Shown in pieces: positions 1 to 12,245 of a DNA stretch of 64,000 nt; within the stretch, counting starts at the first letter, position 1, and every line of letters begins with the position of its first letter. The position numbers were made by a program, and so were the translations under genes. The notes under the pieces are model-generated. The model had not been told where the DNA came from and searched no databases. It saw only the letters and a program-made list of their open reading frames with translations. This stretch comes from Nautilus pompilius (taxonomy: Eukaryota > Mollusca > Cephalopoda > Nautilida > Nautilidae). Location: positions 124,001 to 188,000 of the forward strand of contig JACATO010000985.1 in assembly GCA_018389105.1 (NCBI GenBank), in the 5' to 3' direction.

Positions 1-1211
1 ACCTGACCTCTTCCTTCCTATAATTTGGCTTTGGCTTTTTTTGTTTAATTCTTCTGTCGGACAGTGTCACAGTTGGTCCCCCTCAGATCCGTTTCACTTA
101 ATACAGACGTTCCATTTTAATGCACACAAATAAAGTCAAAAGGTATGCTTAACGAGAGACTATTTGCATACTTGAGTTCCTCTTGCGAAAGCATTGGCAA
201 CATATGGGCCACAGGGTGGGGTTTACTTTCGCTGAAAACAAATATTTAATTTGCTTTGTTTTTAGTTAATAAAACCAAAAGACGGAAGCTGTTCAAAGAC
301 CTGCATAACTGGGGAAAGTACGTTCTCAGTGAGGTACCTACGTCATCAAAACTACACGAGTTCCCCCTGCGCCAGGACAGATATCGAGTTTTATTTCTCT
401 GGACAAAATACGCGTTTAACTCTTCGGTAGTCCACCTATGACGACAGGCAGTAAACGTCATGTAAAAATGGACTTTACTCGCCTTTACTAAATCGTCAGA
501 CGCGACATTTTGACGACCCGCAAATGGTCCGAGTCTGGTTCCGGTTGCTCTTCGCGAGCTTGCATTTGTTTTCTGTTTTTCTTTTCACTTATCACTTTGT
601 CGCGTCCCGTGTCCCTGATTGCCGGGGTCGCGGATCCCTACCTTTGTTAAGAGATTATGGATCGTCTGCTTTACCTACTGAGCGGGTTTCACGACCCATT
701 TACTTCTCAGCATAGGAAACCACACGGGCAGAGATGTATGTACCTACTAGAGAGCTCTTCATCTTCCGATGTGGAAGGAAATCGGAAACTCTTCATTTAT
801 TTCTCTCTCTCTCTCTCTCTCGTGGTCATCCACCGGGCGACTTTCAGTTGCAGCTGCGGCGGGTTTTGTGCAGCCCATTGTTAAGATGGAAAAGTCACGC
901 GCTGGGCATGAACTAAAGCAGGAGAGAAAGACAGGGGTGGGAGGAAGGGCTGCCTTCCTTCTCACATTCCCGGAAAACACAAGATTCATTATCAGCGTTC
1001 GCGACAAAACAATAATAATAATTATAATAACAATAACAATAATAATTTCTGGTAAATAAATGTTCGGCTAACATAAATTTCAAAAAACAAAAAAGGGGGG
1101 ATCTTAAGTGCACCAGGGACGTGTTAGAGAAAGCGACAGACGAATCGGAGAAGATAAAATCTGGGTTTTCGCCGATCGCGTCACCGTCGAGGGCCAGGAC
1201 TCCGACGTAAA
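1..1211. other. No gene seen; CpG-rich non-coding
   Basis: Only short open frames with no recognisable protein. The stretch holds a (CT)n run at 802-821 and an AAT-type run near 1010-1045. CpG dinucleotides are frequent. No splice-bounded conserved exon was recognised. Confidence 0.6.
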
Positions 1212-1299
1212 CATTCACACGAGGTTACGATGTCTGCCTGAATGGATTTGCATATTTCGCAATCTTCGCGATAACCCATGCCGTAACCTCGTGTGAATG
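1212..1299. repeat. Perfect 18-bp inverted repeat with 52-bp spacer
   Basis: The 18-mer cattcacacgaggttacg at 1212-1229 is exactly reverse-complemented at 1282-1299, and pairing stops at once on both sides. The spacer of 52 bases is not repetitive. It could be a foldback element, a hairpin RNA or a footprint of a small transposon. Nothing in the flanks gives a clear target duplication. Confidence 0.85.
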
Positions 1300-1663
1300 C
1301 TCGACAGTAATAACTCTTTCGTGTCGTGCGCCCGAAGGTTTCCCCGTCTACCGTCGTTAATACAATAACCCCGACAAATCGCTTCAGCCCCACGCGTCTT
1401 GCATCCCCGAAAATACGCAGCCCGTCCGACACAAAGGCCAACTCTTAGTCTGGGGTGGTGTACAAATAAAGTGAAACCTGACTGACGTGGAAGTTCAACA
1501 TCGCTTCGTAATAAAAGTACAATTATTATTTTTTAAGGTACCATAGCCTGATCGATTGTTTTCTCAGAAGCCCAGTCGTGATTTTACTACCCCCGAATGA
1601 TTTCGTAAGAGACTCAGGAAACAAAAATTTTTTAAAGTTCTTCACTCTTAAACATTCCTCACC

Positions 1664-1693
<30 letters not shown>
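1664..1693. repeat. (AAT)n microsatellite
   Basis: About ten uninterrupted ATA/AAT units. Confidence 0.95.
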
Positions 1694-1694
<1 letters not shown>

Positions 1695-2151
1695 TCCCCG
1701 ACATGGCCCGACTCCGAATACAACGTAATTATCGCCTCGTGGAGCAAGAATTACTTCTCCGAAATTCTGACCCGGACGTTTTAATCTGAAACACCGCAAA
1801 GACAGGCAAGGATCAAGTGCTAAAAGCTTAACCACGTTTAACCAGGCGAGATGCCTGTTCTTCGTGTCGGTCAGAATTTACGTTTCTCATCAGCAAACGA
1901 AACCCAGTCGGGCTGTCGTTAGGTTTCCTAGAAATGCCAGTAGCGTGACGAGCCACCCACACAGCACGAGATCGGTTCTTGATGTAAGACCGCCAGGAAG
2001 ACCGAGGACGACGAAATTTGGCTGTACCGTCATTCGCGACCAAGCAAGCCAGTGATTCCGTCTCAAGCACCTTGCGGTTATTGCATTAGATTTTATTACA
2101 CGTTTTAGTGAGATAAATATCTTTATAGCCCAGTTTTACTAACCTTTAACT

Positions 2152-2152
<1 letters not shown>

Positions 2153-2193
<41 letters not shown>
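2153..2193. repeat. (ATT)n microsatellite
   Basis: About thirteen uninterrupted ATT units. Confidence 0.95.
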
Positions 2194-2195
<2 letters not shown>

Positions 2196-3408
2196 TCCCT
2201 CTTAGTTTATGTAAACGAAGAGATACTTCTGCTAAAATATTTCTAAGCAATCTTAAACTGCGTGTACCATTATTATTATTAATCGGCTATCTCATTATAT
2301 TTACCACATTACATTAAGTAATAAAAATAACGCATTTTTATGCTGAAATATTTTTAAATTAAGCAAACACATCACCATGACTACGCTTCATTTTGAATAT
2401 TCTATTTAGATAAAACTGTATGGTGAAAGAACTGTAACTCTGATTGCTGGCTCATTTGTTAGACATCAACACAGAAAAAATAATTTTCTTACGCATTTTA
2501 CCATTCAAAATCTTTTTTCTGGTTACCTGGTGAATAAGCCATTCAGAGTTGCGCCTTTTCCATTATAAAGTTATTATCTAAACACAATATACAATAAGCC
2601 GATTGTAATGTTATGTAGAGAGTGACGGCCAGCTATGCAGTTTTCCCTGGCAATTTTTTCATCTTTTATAAGGTATTGCAAACCTCGGTGTTCAAGGAAC
2701 TGGGCTAGATCTCGTTCAAAATTACGGGACGCACGTGTAGCCGACGTTTCTACAGAAAACAGATCTTAGAGCTCTCTCACCATCGCTTCAGCCTTTCTTT
2801 CTGGCCGCACGTCAGAACCTGCTGTTTGCTACAGAGGAGACCTCTCTCGGCGAGTTTCTCAAACCAACCAAAACCACTCTCATCATGTGATTTATTTTAT
2901 CTGCGTCGCTGTGTCCCCAGGAAACGAAAAAAAAAGTTTTCTTTATTTTTTCTGATAAATATTTTAAAACTCTTTGTTTGATAAGCATTACTAATTTTCA
3001 ACTCTTTTTAAATGATTTATTTATCTGCAAAATAGTTTATTGCTCTCTTTCAAGTTAATTGTCTAAATTCCCCTAAAGCCACAGAATTCAATAATTATAT
3101 AAATGTAAAATTGTTGCTACATCCTATAATTAAGTTACCTTGAAAAGGAGCAGGTAGCTCTGGGATTTAGTAATGTACCACCAGCCCGTAAGTTAGGGCT
3201 TACGGATGTAGTTTCATAAATTTTATTTATTAATATAACCACAGTTCTGACTTCCGTAACATGATCCGAAAGATGGTTAGTATTCACGTGTTGTTAAATA
3301 TGAGTAAGAATCTTTAAAAACGAGGATTAATTCCTCCACTGCAGGGGGCAGTAAACCCCCTATCCAATAATAAAAAAAAAAATTAGAAAGGGGAGTAGAC
3401 CAAATCCT

Positions 3409-3465
3409 GTGCGAGAAGAAACCGGAGTAAACCGGAGAAAATCCACGCGGCCGGCTAGGAAAGAA
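3409..3465 (+). repeat. SINE-like core motif, copy 1
   Basis: The motif agaaaccggagtaaaccgga followed by an ACGC-containing segment resembles the matching stretch at 27737-27775. Weaker relatives lie near 49109-49160 and 53489-53530. A shared dispersed repeat is inferred. No tRNA-like head is obvious at this copy. Confidence 0.4.
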
Positions 3466-6400
3466 GACACGCTTCCACGCCAGCATCACTTACAGCAAAT
3501 AAGAATCCGCAAAGCGAGACTCCATATAAAATATGTCAAGCTCTTCCAAAGTAAAAAGTCCCCCAGCGAGAAAAAGGAAAACGGGATTCATCCCAGCTCC
3601 ACTTTTTTTCGCTAGTTGTTTTTTTTTTTTTTGTCGCTGTATTCCATGTTGCTTGCTTCAGAATAACATCTCATAGTTTATTGAAGTTAGCCGTTATTTC
3701 CTCCTCCTCACCACCACCAACACAAAACCACGTTTGCAGTTTTTTGAATAGGAAGTGACATAGACGCCACGGATACCGTCGAACCTTAGAGCTGGCAGTA
3801 TTTACGTAACTTGATCACGCTTATTGGCGTTGATTAACCCCAAACATTTCTTTTCCATTTAAACACAAGTTGCTCTTTTCTAAAGAAGAAACTCTCGCAG
3901 TCCTTCTGGAATGGCGCAGTGCGCTGACGTCAGCTCGGAGGCGTTCGAGGCTACGCATGCGTCAATACATGTAATGGCTGGGTATGCAGCTGCCAGGACA
4001 AAATGCTTTGCATAAACGGAAAAAAAAAAAAAAAACTTTGCGCCTGCGTAATAGAGAGAGGGAGGAAGCACAGTATTAGTGTTGTCTTCGATGGAACCCC
4101 GGCTAAAGGTGTTGTCTGGAAGTATAACCAGACCTATAAACACGTCAGGGGTTCTTAGTTAATGCTATATTTATGTTCTAAAATAAGTGTTTTGTGAGAA
4201 AGAATAACGACAGGCGTGCGGAAGAATGGAAAGGAGGGATAAGGGTACCAAAAACAACAACATCAACAACAACATCTAAAGGATCGATGAAAGAAAACCG
4301 GAAATAAGAAGCTTCGTGATATAAGTAAACGGGAACAGGTGTTGATCGGCCATAGACCAAAACACACCTCTTTGATTGGTCAGAAAATGTCACTTCTACA
4401 CATTTTCTCTCTCTCTCTCTCCCCCCTCTTCCCTCCATCCCTCAGCACGCTAAAAAGTCGCCCAATATACGCACTTCTTTACATTGCTCGACTTCTGAAA
4501 GCAGACTCAGAAAGCTTGTAGGCAGGTGCGTGACTCGCTCGTACGCGGGAAGTCTGCCTCATCCTCGCATCAAAAACGGAACCACAGAAGACTGTGCTCA
4601 TTAACAGGTAATTTAATGCTCGCCCTTTCACATAATGCCAGAACTGCGGACACGCAGAACGGAGCGCTATTTTCTCAGGTGCGGCTGTATCGTTTCTCGC
4701 ACCTTCATTTTGTTGTTTTTCCTTTCACGATGTGAATTCGACACAGGTTCGCTTACAACACCAGCCGAATGTTTGTCCGTTTACAGTCGCTCGGCGCTTG
4801 CGTTAACTTTTAATCTTTTGCGATAAAACCATTTATGAAATAAGATCAACATAATTCCGTCGGTTTATCCACTTTTTGGACTCACGGTTTACTAAAGTTT
4901 ACACCTGTCAAAATCCATTCAATGTAATTCCGATCGTTCAGAACTTTCTGAAATGTCTTTTATTAAAATAACAGTTCAGTTCCTGGTTTTTAAACAGTTA
5001 AATAGGAACAGTACATTAAGTTAACTGTAATGCCACCGTTATATTTTTGTTTTTTTTTACCGAAGATGGTAACAAGGCAGTCGCGATTAACGGTGCTGTG
5101 CGAACTCTTCTTTACTGCGCAAAACCAATCGATTACTGACAAATCCTGAACAGTGATCGTTGAGAGAGAAAATAATATAGAATCGTGATTAGTGATAAGT
5201 GGGGGAAACGTCACGCGTGAATGATAACGTTGCCGTTAGACGTCTCCCTGGTGATCAAACAGTCTGCTAGTTCCTTTGACGTCACACCTTTCCGCACCAC
5301 GTGACGTTCTTCACGATAAACCTACAAACGGTCGGAGCATCGATGGACGAACGACAACTCCCTCCCCCGGAGGACGGAGAGCGTTTTAAGCTCTCCTGAT
5401 ACTTCTGCAATGTTGTCTAAAACGGTACATTTCGGGACAGTGAGTCAGTCGCCATTGTCTCTTCCTAACCGTGCAGATCGGTTGTGAAAAAACAAACAAA
5501 CAAACACCACCCTGGCGGTATACTAGTGAACAAGTTTCCCACCAACCTGGCGGGGAAGGCCAGACAACCTTACCAGCTGATTAGAAAAAAAACAAAAATT
5601 CTAGTCTCGATTTCTCTCAGTTTAATTGCTCAAATTGAGGAAATGCCTTATCAGTCCTCGGGAGATCGTTAACGTGCGCCCTAAATATTCCACATTTCGG
5701 ACTCGGTGAAACAAGAAAAAACACTTGTAACTCCCAGATAAAAACAGTTTGCCGTAAACTGATACGAAAGTCGTCATCCCGCTTTATTTACGTTTTGCAC
5801 ACCTTATTCGGCGTAAATACCCGGCGTGTACCCCACCAACCCCTGTACCAGCCGGTCGCGCGAAGTTTCCTCCCACCGGGAAGATTTCTCCTCTTTGGAA
5901 AGAGATTAAGGGCCATTTTCAAAATGTCGTGGCGCCGTGCTTTTATTATTTAAAAAAAAAAAAAAAAAAGATTATCGGCCGACGAGCAGAATTTGTTTCG
6001 GATTTCACACAGCCACCCGTAACAACACCATTGTTTTATTTAATATATAAAGACCTGATTTAAGGGAATCGCAGTAAATGCTACAGACGCGATAGTTGCC
6101 GGTAGCCGCGCCACGCCCCCTTTTTTTCATTTCCATGCAACATTACAACGACCGAGTTTTTATCGGAGTTCACACGATGTCTCCACCACACACACGCCCT
6201 CCGTCGACTTCGACTTTAAATCTTCTCGTCGTTTTTTTTGCCGTCGAGGTGACAGGGAACGCCTGATTTTTCCGAGACCCGCTGCGACTCCCGCTCTAAC
6301 GGCCAAATAACCCTTCCTCGAAAATTCACAGACTTCTGACCGCCAAAAAGTACACCTACGTCTTTTGTTAATTTACTTTTTTTTTCCTTCTTTTTCCCCC

Positions 6401-6818
6401 CCTTTCGGTGCTATTCCTGAATTTCGCGACCCTAAACTAAACAAATTCGAGCTTCATCTAAAAGGAAGTTAATTGATTCCACGCAATTCGGTGTGAAAAC
6501 AAAAAGAGAATACAAAAAAAAAAAAAAAGTTTCTAGTGAAACATAAAGATAATTGGAAAAAAAAAAAGAAAAAAAAAACAAATTCCTCCGTCAGAACAGC
6601 GGGGGGAAGCGTTTTCCGCTAATAAAGTCCAGTCCTCGCTCTATATGCGGAATTCGGCGAGTGTAACGCAAACCAACTGTGCCGATTAGACTCCCAAAGT
6701 CGCGGAAGGCCGTGTTGAGAACCGCTTCCGTGTCTGTACCCTGCAGAAATACTCCACCTCGTCGTCTTATTGTAAACGTCGTTTCGCTCAGAATGGTAGC
6801 GGCACAGAGTTTATGCAT

Positions 6819-6819
<1 letters not shown>

Positions 6820-6850
<31 letters not shown>

Positions 6851-6893
6851 CGAGAGAGAGAGAGAGAGAAAGAGCGAGAGAGAGAGAGAGAGG
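6820..6893. repeat. (GA)n microsatellite with interruptions
   Basis: About 74 bp of GA repeats broken by AGCG-type interruptions. It creates an artificial open frame rich in Arg-Glu. Confidence 0.95.
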
Positions 6894-9689
6894 AAAACGC
6901 TGTTGGTTGGGAGGGGCCCGAAAGGGTATGGAATCAACTGAAAAGAGACCAGTTTATTTATATCTCTTATACGTTTTCAAGTCTACGTGGAATCAATCTC
7001 CGATTAGCAAACCCCCCCCCCCGTGCCTATTTTGTGGCTCGGTTTTTTTGAAAAGTTTATCTTGCATATTTATAGTTTGCTTTCGTGAATTACATCGAAT
7101 TCATGGTGGGGGGGGTTAAGTGTCTTTGAAGTGGCGATTTCTATTCTTTATGCAGGAGCATTCAGATAGGGTTCACCTGTGCCTCCATGCTTCCACGCTC
7201 TAAAGGCCGATACCGTCTCGACACCTGAAATAAGCTGACGCCAGCCTTCGGCGAGTGGCCTTACCGTCGGGGACGGACGACATTGGCACTGGCAAAGTGG
7301 GGGGGAGAGGGGGGTATTCCCCTCCTCCTCTCGGCCTTTAAAAAATTAGTCCGAGCACTAGCTGCAGAGTGTGTCACAAACACAGTCAAGACGAACGGGT
7401 CCGCTCTCAAACGGCCGCTCTGATGCTTTTCAGAAAACCACTAAAGGAACAGCGCAGCTGATGAGGTTCCGTCGCCAACCCTTGGTAAGGGAGCATAAAC
7501 TCCGCGATGAAATACTTAGCATCGCACAATTGGTTTACAACCTTTGACTTTCTAATTAGCAGAAAATCTCGTGATATCATCCATCCGGTTTATCATCTTC
7601 ACCATCATCCTTGCTAACTCACGATTTCGATTTGTTCAGCCTTTAAGAAAATAACTGCATCAGATTTTGCGTAGAGATTTACCTGATTAATGTACTACAA
7701 GATTCCAGTTTCCCTCTTTTAAGACAATATTTCACTTCAGGTGTAGACTCAGGGCTTAGCTGTTCGGACTTCTACGCCAGCGCTGAGCTTGTGGACTTAG
7801 ATTATACTGCTGTAGTCCGTCTGTCGTTGTTTAGAATATCAGTGCAGGCGATAAACTATCTTGGTAGTTCGGAATAATTTGAAATCCAGTCAAGGTGGAA
7901 ACTCTGTCGAGTAGCGGCGGAGAAGTGAGGTAGGTAGCCTGTTTTGGTCGGTGGAAAGTCAATGGCTCGTCGCGATGCTTTTAAGGTTTATGTTTAATAC
8001 AACTCTTTTGCTTATTTATATCTAAACATCGATAGATTATTTTGATAAAGTACCGCTGGTTCGATTTAAATCACTTCTCTTCGTGTAGACCCAGGACGGA
8101 ACCAGTTCGTGGGCGTGCCTGTTTTCGGAGGTTCCCGGCGAATGGTTCAGTGTCAGGAGCAGTTCTTCGCAGAAAGAACAGCCGTTCTTTCCGTCCCTGC
8201 CAACAATACAAAAGGAGGACCAAAGATGTTTCTTCTTAGCTTTTTCTCGTTTCAGTGCCTCTGAAAGCTGCAGACGCCAATCGATTGGTGCGTCACACTT
8301 GGACGATCCGGCTGCTGTCAGACTTAATCTGCTGTCTTATATGGGGAATTTTGCTGCTGAGCTGTTGTTGTTGTTGTTGTTCTGGCTTCTAACAATGGAC
8401 AGAAAGAAGTGAAGAACTAATGGCCTAGTCCAGCAACAGACATTTAACCCCGCCTGCCGTCGCGTTCCTTGCCGAAGCAGATCTCGGTTTCAAAAACCCA
8501 ACTTCGGCTGCATGACCAGTAGTGCATGGGTGAACCAGGGTGCGAATAAAGTCTGAAAACTGGAGAGGATCGACGGGGTTCGTTGTATCAACGTTTGGAA
8601 ATGTACACAAAATCTCATCCGTTTTTTTTTTTGACTATTTTCATTATTTACTACTGTGTATAGGGGAAACAGCCTAAACAATAGCGTGAAGTTCGCGTCT
8701 TCTACCACCAACCAGCTAACCGGGTGTTCATCATGTGTCCTCTCTTATAATAAGAGTGATCTATTATACAAGAGTAATCATGCGACGCACACGGGTAAAC
8801 AAAAGCGAACTTTGTGGTTTTCTTACTCCATCTGTTTGGAAATTCAAGCTCGAGGAGGGAGGGTGTCTGTCTTGCATCGTTTTCTAAATTAACACCGGCG
8901 TAAGTCATGTGAGAGATGCTTTACGACACGGTGGTGTTGGTGGTGGGTTGGGGAAGGCGGGATTATAAACTCTCCCTATCCCTGGGAACCGAATTCTGTA
9001 CTTGAGACTCAGACCGCAACCAACAGAATTACCCCCCCCACCCACGATTCACTTCACACAATGGCGCCCAACTGTAAACTACACCACGGTGTAACACAAG
9101 AGCGTGGTTACTTTGGTTTCGCACCGAACCATACCGACGTTCTTCTGGACAAAGCCTTCGTAAATCACCGCTGACATCCGTGCGGGTTGCCAGTTAGGCT
9201 CGTTATTACAGGGAAGATCCCAAACTAGAAAACAGAGATTTGACGGGAGTACGAAAACCTTATGTTCCAAAAAAAAAAGAAGAGAGAGAATAAAAACGCA
9301 CTTTAATAATCTCTTGACAAAGCCGCTAAGATTCCAGGGTGAAGCATCAAGCATAAATCAAGAAGATTTTTAAAAAAAGTCTGGTTCACTCACGACAGCT
9401 CTTCTGTCCGAGTCCTTAGCTTAGAAAAGATAGGGAAGTGATGGAAGATGTTGGGTATGAATTTACTTCAACGTTTTCCAGTCTCCCCCCTTTTTTTATC
9501 ATATATAATTCGCATAAAAATTAAAACTGTTTATTTATATTTACCTGGTTTGGTTATTAAACGTTCAATCAACTTTTAAAAATAATAAATGGTTTTGATC
9601 TTGTGGATAGCCATAAATTTTTTTAAGCCACGTATTGTGAGAAATAATAGAGATTATCTTGACCGTAAGTTGGCCAAGTAAAGATATCA

Positions 9690-9720
<31 letters not shown>

Positions 9721-11190
9721 AATCACCGCAGGCGCCTGAGGATGATCCTCAGAAGCGCTAGACTGTCATTGGGGAGGCGGACCAATTCCTCCATCGAGGT
9801 GCCGAGTTGGCGGTGGTGACGCCCCACCAACAGGGCTGGACATCGGAGATACAGGTGTTCCGCGGACTACTCCTCTTCACCACACAGTCGACAGGTAGCA
9901 TCGTCGCTTTTGCCGATCAGGTGGAGCCAACGCCGTAGTGCTGGATGGTGGCCGCATCGGAAGCGGATGAGATCCATTCTACCGGCTTTGGAGAGGGCGG
10001 ATTCTGCCCGCTCGTTGGGCTTCTTTGCGAAGACTTCCTTTAGTCGGTGGTGTGTTACGGGCGGTGGGCGGCATTGTCTGCGAATTACTGCACGTCGAGT
10101 AGTTGTGCCCTTTCGAGCTTGCCGATGTTGGTGGCTGACAACCAGGGTGTCCAGCCCGGTCCCGCGTATTCAGCTAAGCTGCGTAGCGTCGCGATATAGA
10201 CTTGTCTCAGTTCTCCGGGATGCCACCCCCAGGAGGTGCCTCCTAACACACGAAGATGATTTGATCGGCGATGAAGTGTTTGACAGAGCTTATGGACATG
10301 TTCTCCGAAGGAGAGTTGTCGATCATAGCGTATACCCAGGAAGGTCGGATGAGTGTTGCAGGACAACCGGACACCGGCGATAGAGACGTTGCGCTGCCAT
10401 GTAGACTCTGTATTTCCAAGGCTGAAGAAGGCTGTCTCACATTTGGAGGTATTCAAGGTAAGCCTCGCTCCATGCCACCACTTTATCGACTTCTCTTTGG
10501 ACGGATTGGGCCACCTCTGTTTTTATACGACCGCTACACGCGATCACTAAGTCGTCTGCGTACGCACTGACGTGTGTAGACTCCTCAAACTCACCCAGTA
10601 GGCTGTTTATATAGATAGTGAAGAGCATGGTTGAGAGGACTGACCCTTGTGGTAAGCCCTCCTTGAAGGTACGCGAGCGGCCCTTTGAGTCGTTGATTCT
10701 GACCCTTTCAGTGCGGTTGGTGAACCATGCCGTCACCCATTCAATTAAGCGCAGGGGGACACCCAGCTCTGACATTCGTATTAGCAGGCCTGTGCGCCAG
10801 ACTCGGTCATACGCTCTGCTGAAGTCGAAGAAGGCAGCAACAGTGCGTTTGCGCTGTGTCGACTGGAACCCGTCGGTGATGAACTGTGACAATCTGCTTC
10901 GTCCCTTCCGGCCTGCCACGGTTCCCGATCATGCGCTCCATCAGCTTGCATATTGTCGAAGTCAGGGCGATTGGGCGGCCCACATCTGCGGGGTCCTTCC
11001 CCTTTTTTAGAAACACGTCACGTCTGTGGGCATCAGTGTTCGCTCCAGCTGTGGTTGCGGTAGATGTTTGAGGAGATCGGGTGTTGTTGATGCTGACAAT
11101 GTCCTTCAACCAGTTAACAATTGACCTGAAAAACGGCTCTTGAATGATGGAGGTCTTGGATAAGACGCAATGAATTCTCCACCTTTTATA
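9690..11190 (-). mobile_element. 5'-truncated LINE retrotransposon
   Basis: Read on the minus strand, the reverse transcriptase core is followed by a C-terminal cysteine-rich segment, a stop codon and then a (CAA)n tail at 9694-9720. No endonuclease region is recognisable before about 11.19 kb, so the copy looks 5'-truncated, as usual for LINE insertions. Several frameshifts and at least one in-frame stop make it dead. The tail is a trinucleotide repeat rather than poly(A), as in some non-LTR clades such as the I group; clade assignment is inference. The exact 5' border is uncertain. Confidence 0.85.
9723..11109 (-). pseudogene. LINE reverse transcriptase pseudogene
   Basis: The protein would copy element RNA at a genomic nick. 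Minus-strand frames give the early RT block GKDPADVGRPIALTSTICKL (frame 11109-10807). The frame at 10919-10437 has FDFSRAYDRVW, GLPQGSVLS and the catalytic AYADDLVIA. The thumb-like frame at 10456-10085 has FLGIRYDRQLSFGEHV. A final frame has CRLCGEEE, one TAG stop, then SAEHLYLRCP, a C-x2-C-x(n)-H-x4-C arrangement typical of LINE C-termini. It ends in TGA at 9723-9725. The frames are joined only through frameshifts, so no intact enzyme is encoded. Plus-strand open frames over the same span are antisense shadows. Confidence 0.92.
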
Positions 11191-12200
11191 CTAACTAACT
11201 ATAGACTATTTAATGTTTAATGGGATTATTTACACCGTGGGCAAGATCGTATTGATTGGGACGAAAGCTACGGGAATCGCGAATATAACTCGAGCTAATG
11301 TGATTCCATTAAACAGATCGATTAATGCGTACGTGTTATGTTTGGCTTTAAAAAACGAAGATGGAAACTGCAAGTCTGCTATCGGACATCCAGAAAGTAG
11401 ACGACAGCTAAACCTCTAGTGTTTTTTTCTTGATTAGTGTCGGCTTAAAAGGACGATTTTCCATCCGACGAACTGTTGGCAACACTCGGCGCTAATATTA
11501 TTTATGATTCGTAAATATGAAAGTAAAACATTTTCCCACTGCAACAAATCATCACGTTTCATGGGTGTTGACAAAGATACTTGGAATATTTAGGCTGCTT
11601 TCTCTTTTTTCTTTCTCGAGAACCCACGCAATATATATGGCAGCCTGTCGGCTTCTATCAATTTATGTATTTACCATAACACTGATATGACAGATAAACA
11701 AGAGATCGGGTGTAGCAGCTACATTTGCTGCTTTTTCCCTTTAAATTTATTTCTATTGTCAGTGTTTGGTGGGGTGTGGTATACACGGAGGGGGGGGGAG
11801 GGAGAAGAGATGACCAATGATGGTGGGGAAACCTGAAGAAAGATACCGGTGTTCACGAGCCTAGTCTAAAACGGAGAAACGGGGTAGGGGTGTCAACCAG
11901 TTCTAGCCATTTTGTCTTCGCTTTCGCTCACGGGAGAAATGGCCACAGGTGTCTTCAGAAAAGTATACGAGAACGAGGCCGCCCGCCCCCAGGTCTCCAT
12001 TTTATTTCTTCGAGGGCATTTCCTCCATTCCTTTGTCTGCTGGCCGGTTGCGCGGGCATCAGTTGCTTGAGCGAGACGAGACGGTAAAGTAGACTGTCGG
12101 GAAATATCACGTGGAATCTGTATTTGTTACCGAGATGGTGGCGGGTACCAGAGAAAAGTGGACTACTGCGTCACTGCAGGACATGGCGTCTGTTGTGCCA

Positions 12201-12245
12201 GGTTCTCTCTCTCTCTCGCTCTACTGACGTCATATCTCTCTCTCA
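12201..12245. promoter_or_regulatory. CT tract with embedded CRE palindrome (copy 1)
   Basis: TGACGTCA at 12225-12232 is preceded by TAC and flanked on both sides by CTCT repeats. The same arrangement recurs at about 20.8 and 25.95 kb. TGACGTCA is the full CREB/ATF consensus. Whether any factor binds here is unknown, and the shared context suggests a dispersed repeat. Confidence 0.55.

Larger units (their letters stand above)
1300..9689. other. No gene seen; microsatellite-rich non-coding
   Basis: Open frames here are short and show no known domain. Visible content: AT-rich trinucleotide runs (1664-1693, 2153-2193), mononucleotide A/T tracts (for example near 3612, 4018, 5955, 6515-6580), (GA)n at 6820-6893 and a run of G at 7107-7116. 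A SINE-like motif lies near 3409-3465. A full TGACGTCA palindrome sits at 3925-3932. I could not recognise an exon, although short exons of a long-intron gene could be missed. Confidence 0.5.

Noticed and set aside
6679..7119. 146-codon plus-strand frame
   Set aside because: Its middle is the (GA)n microsatellite and its ends match no protein.
9910..10383. 157-codon plus-strand frame and other plus-strand frames to 11.07 kb
   Set aside because: They are antisense to the LINE reverse transcriptase on the minus strand.
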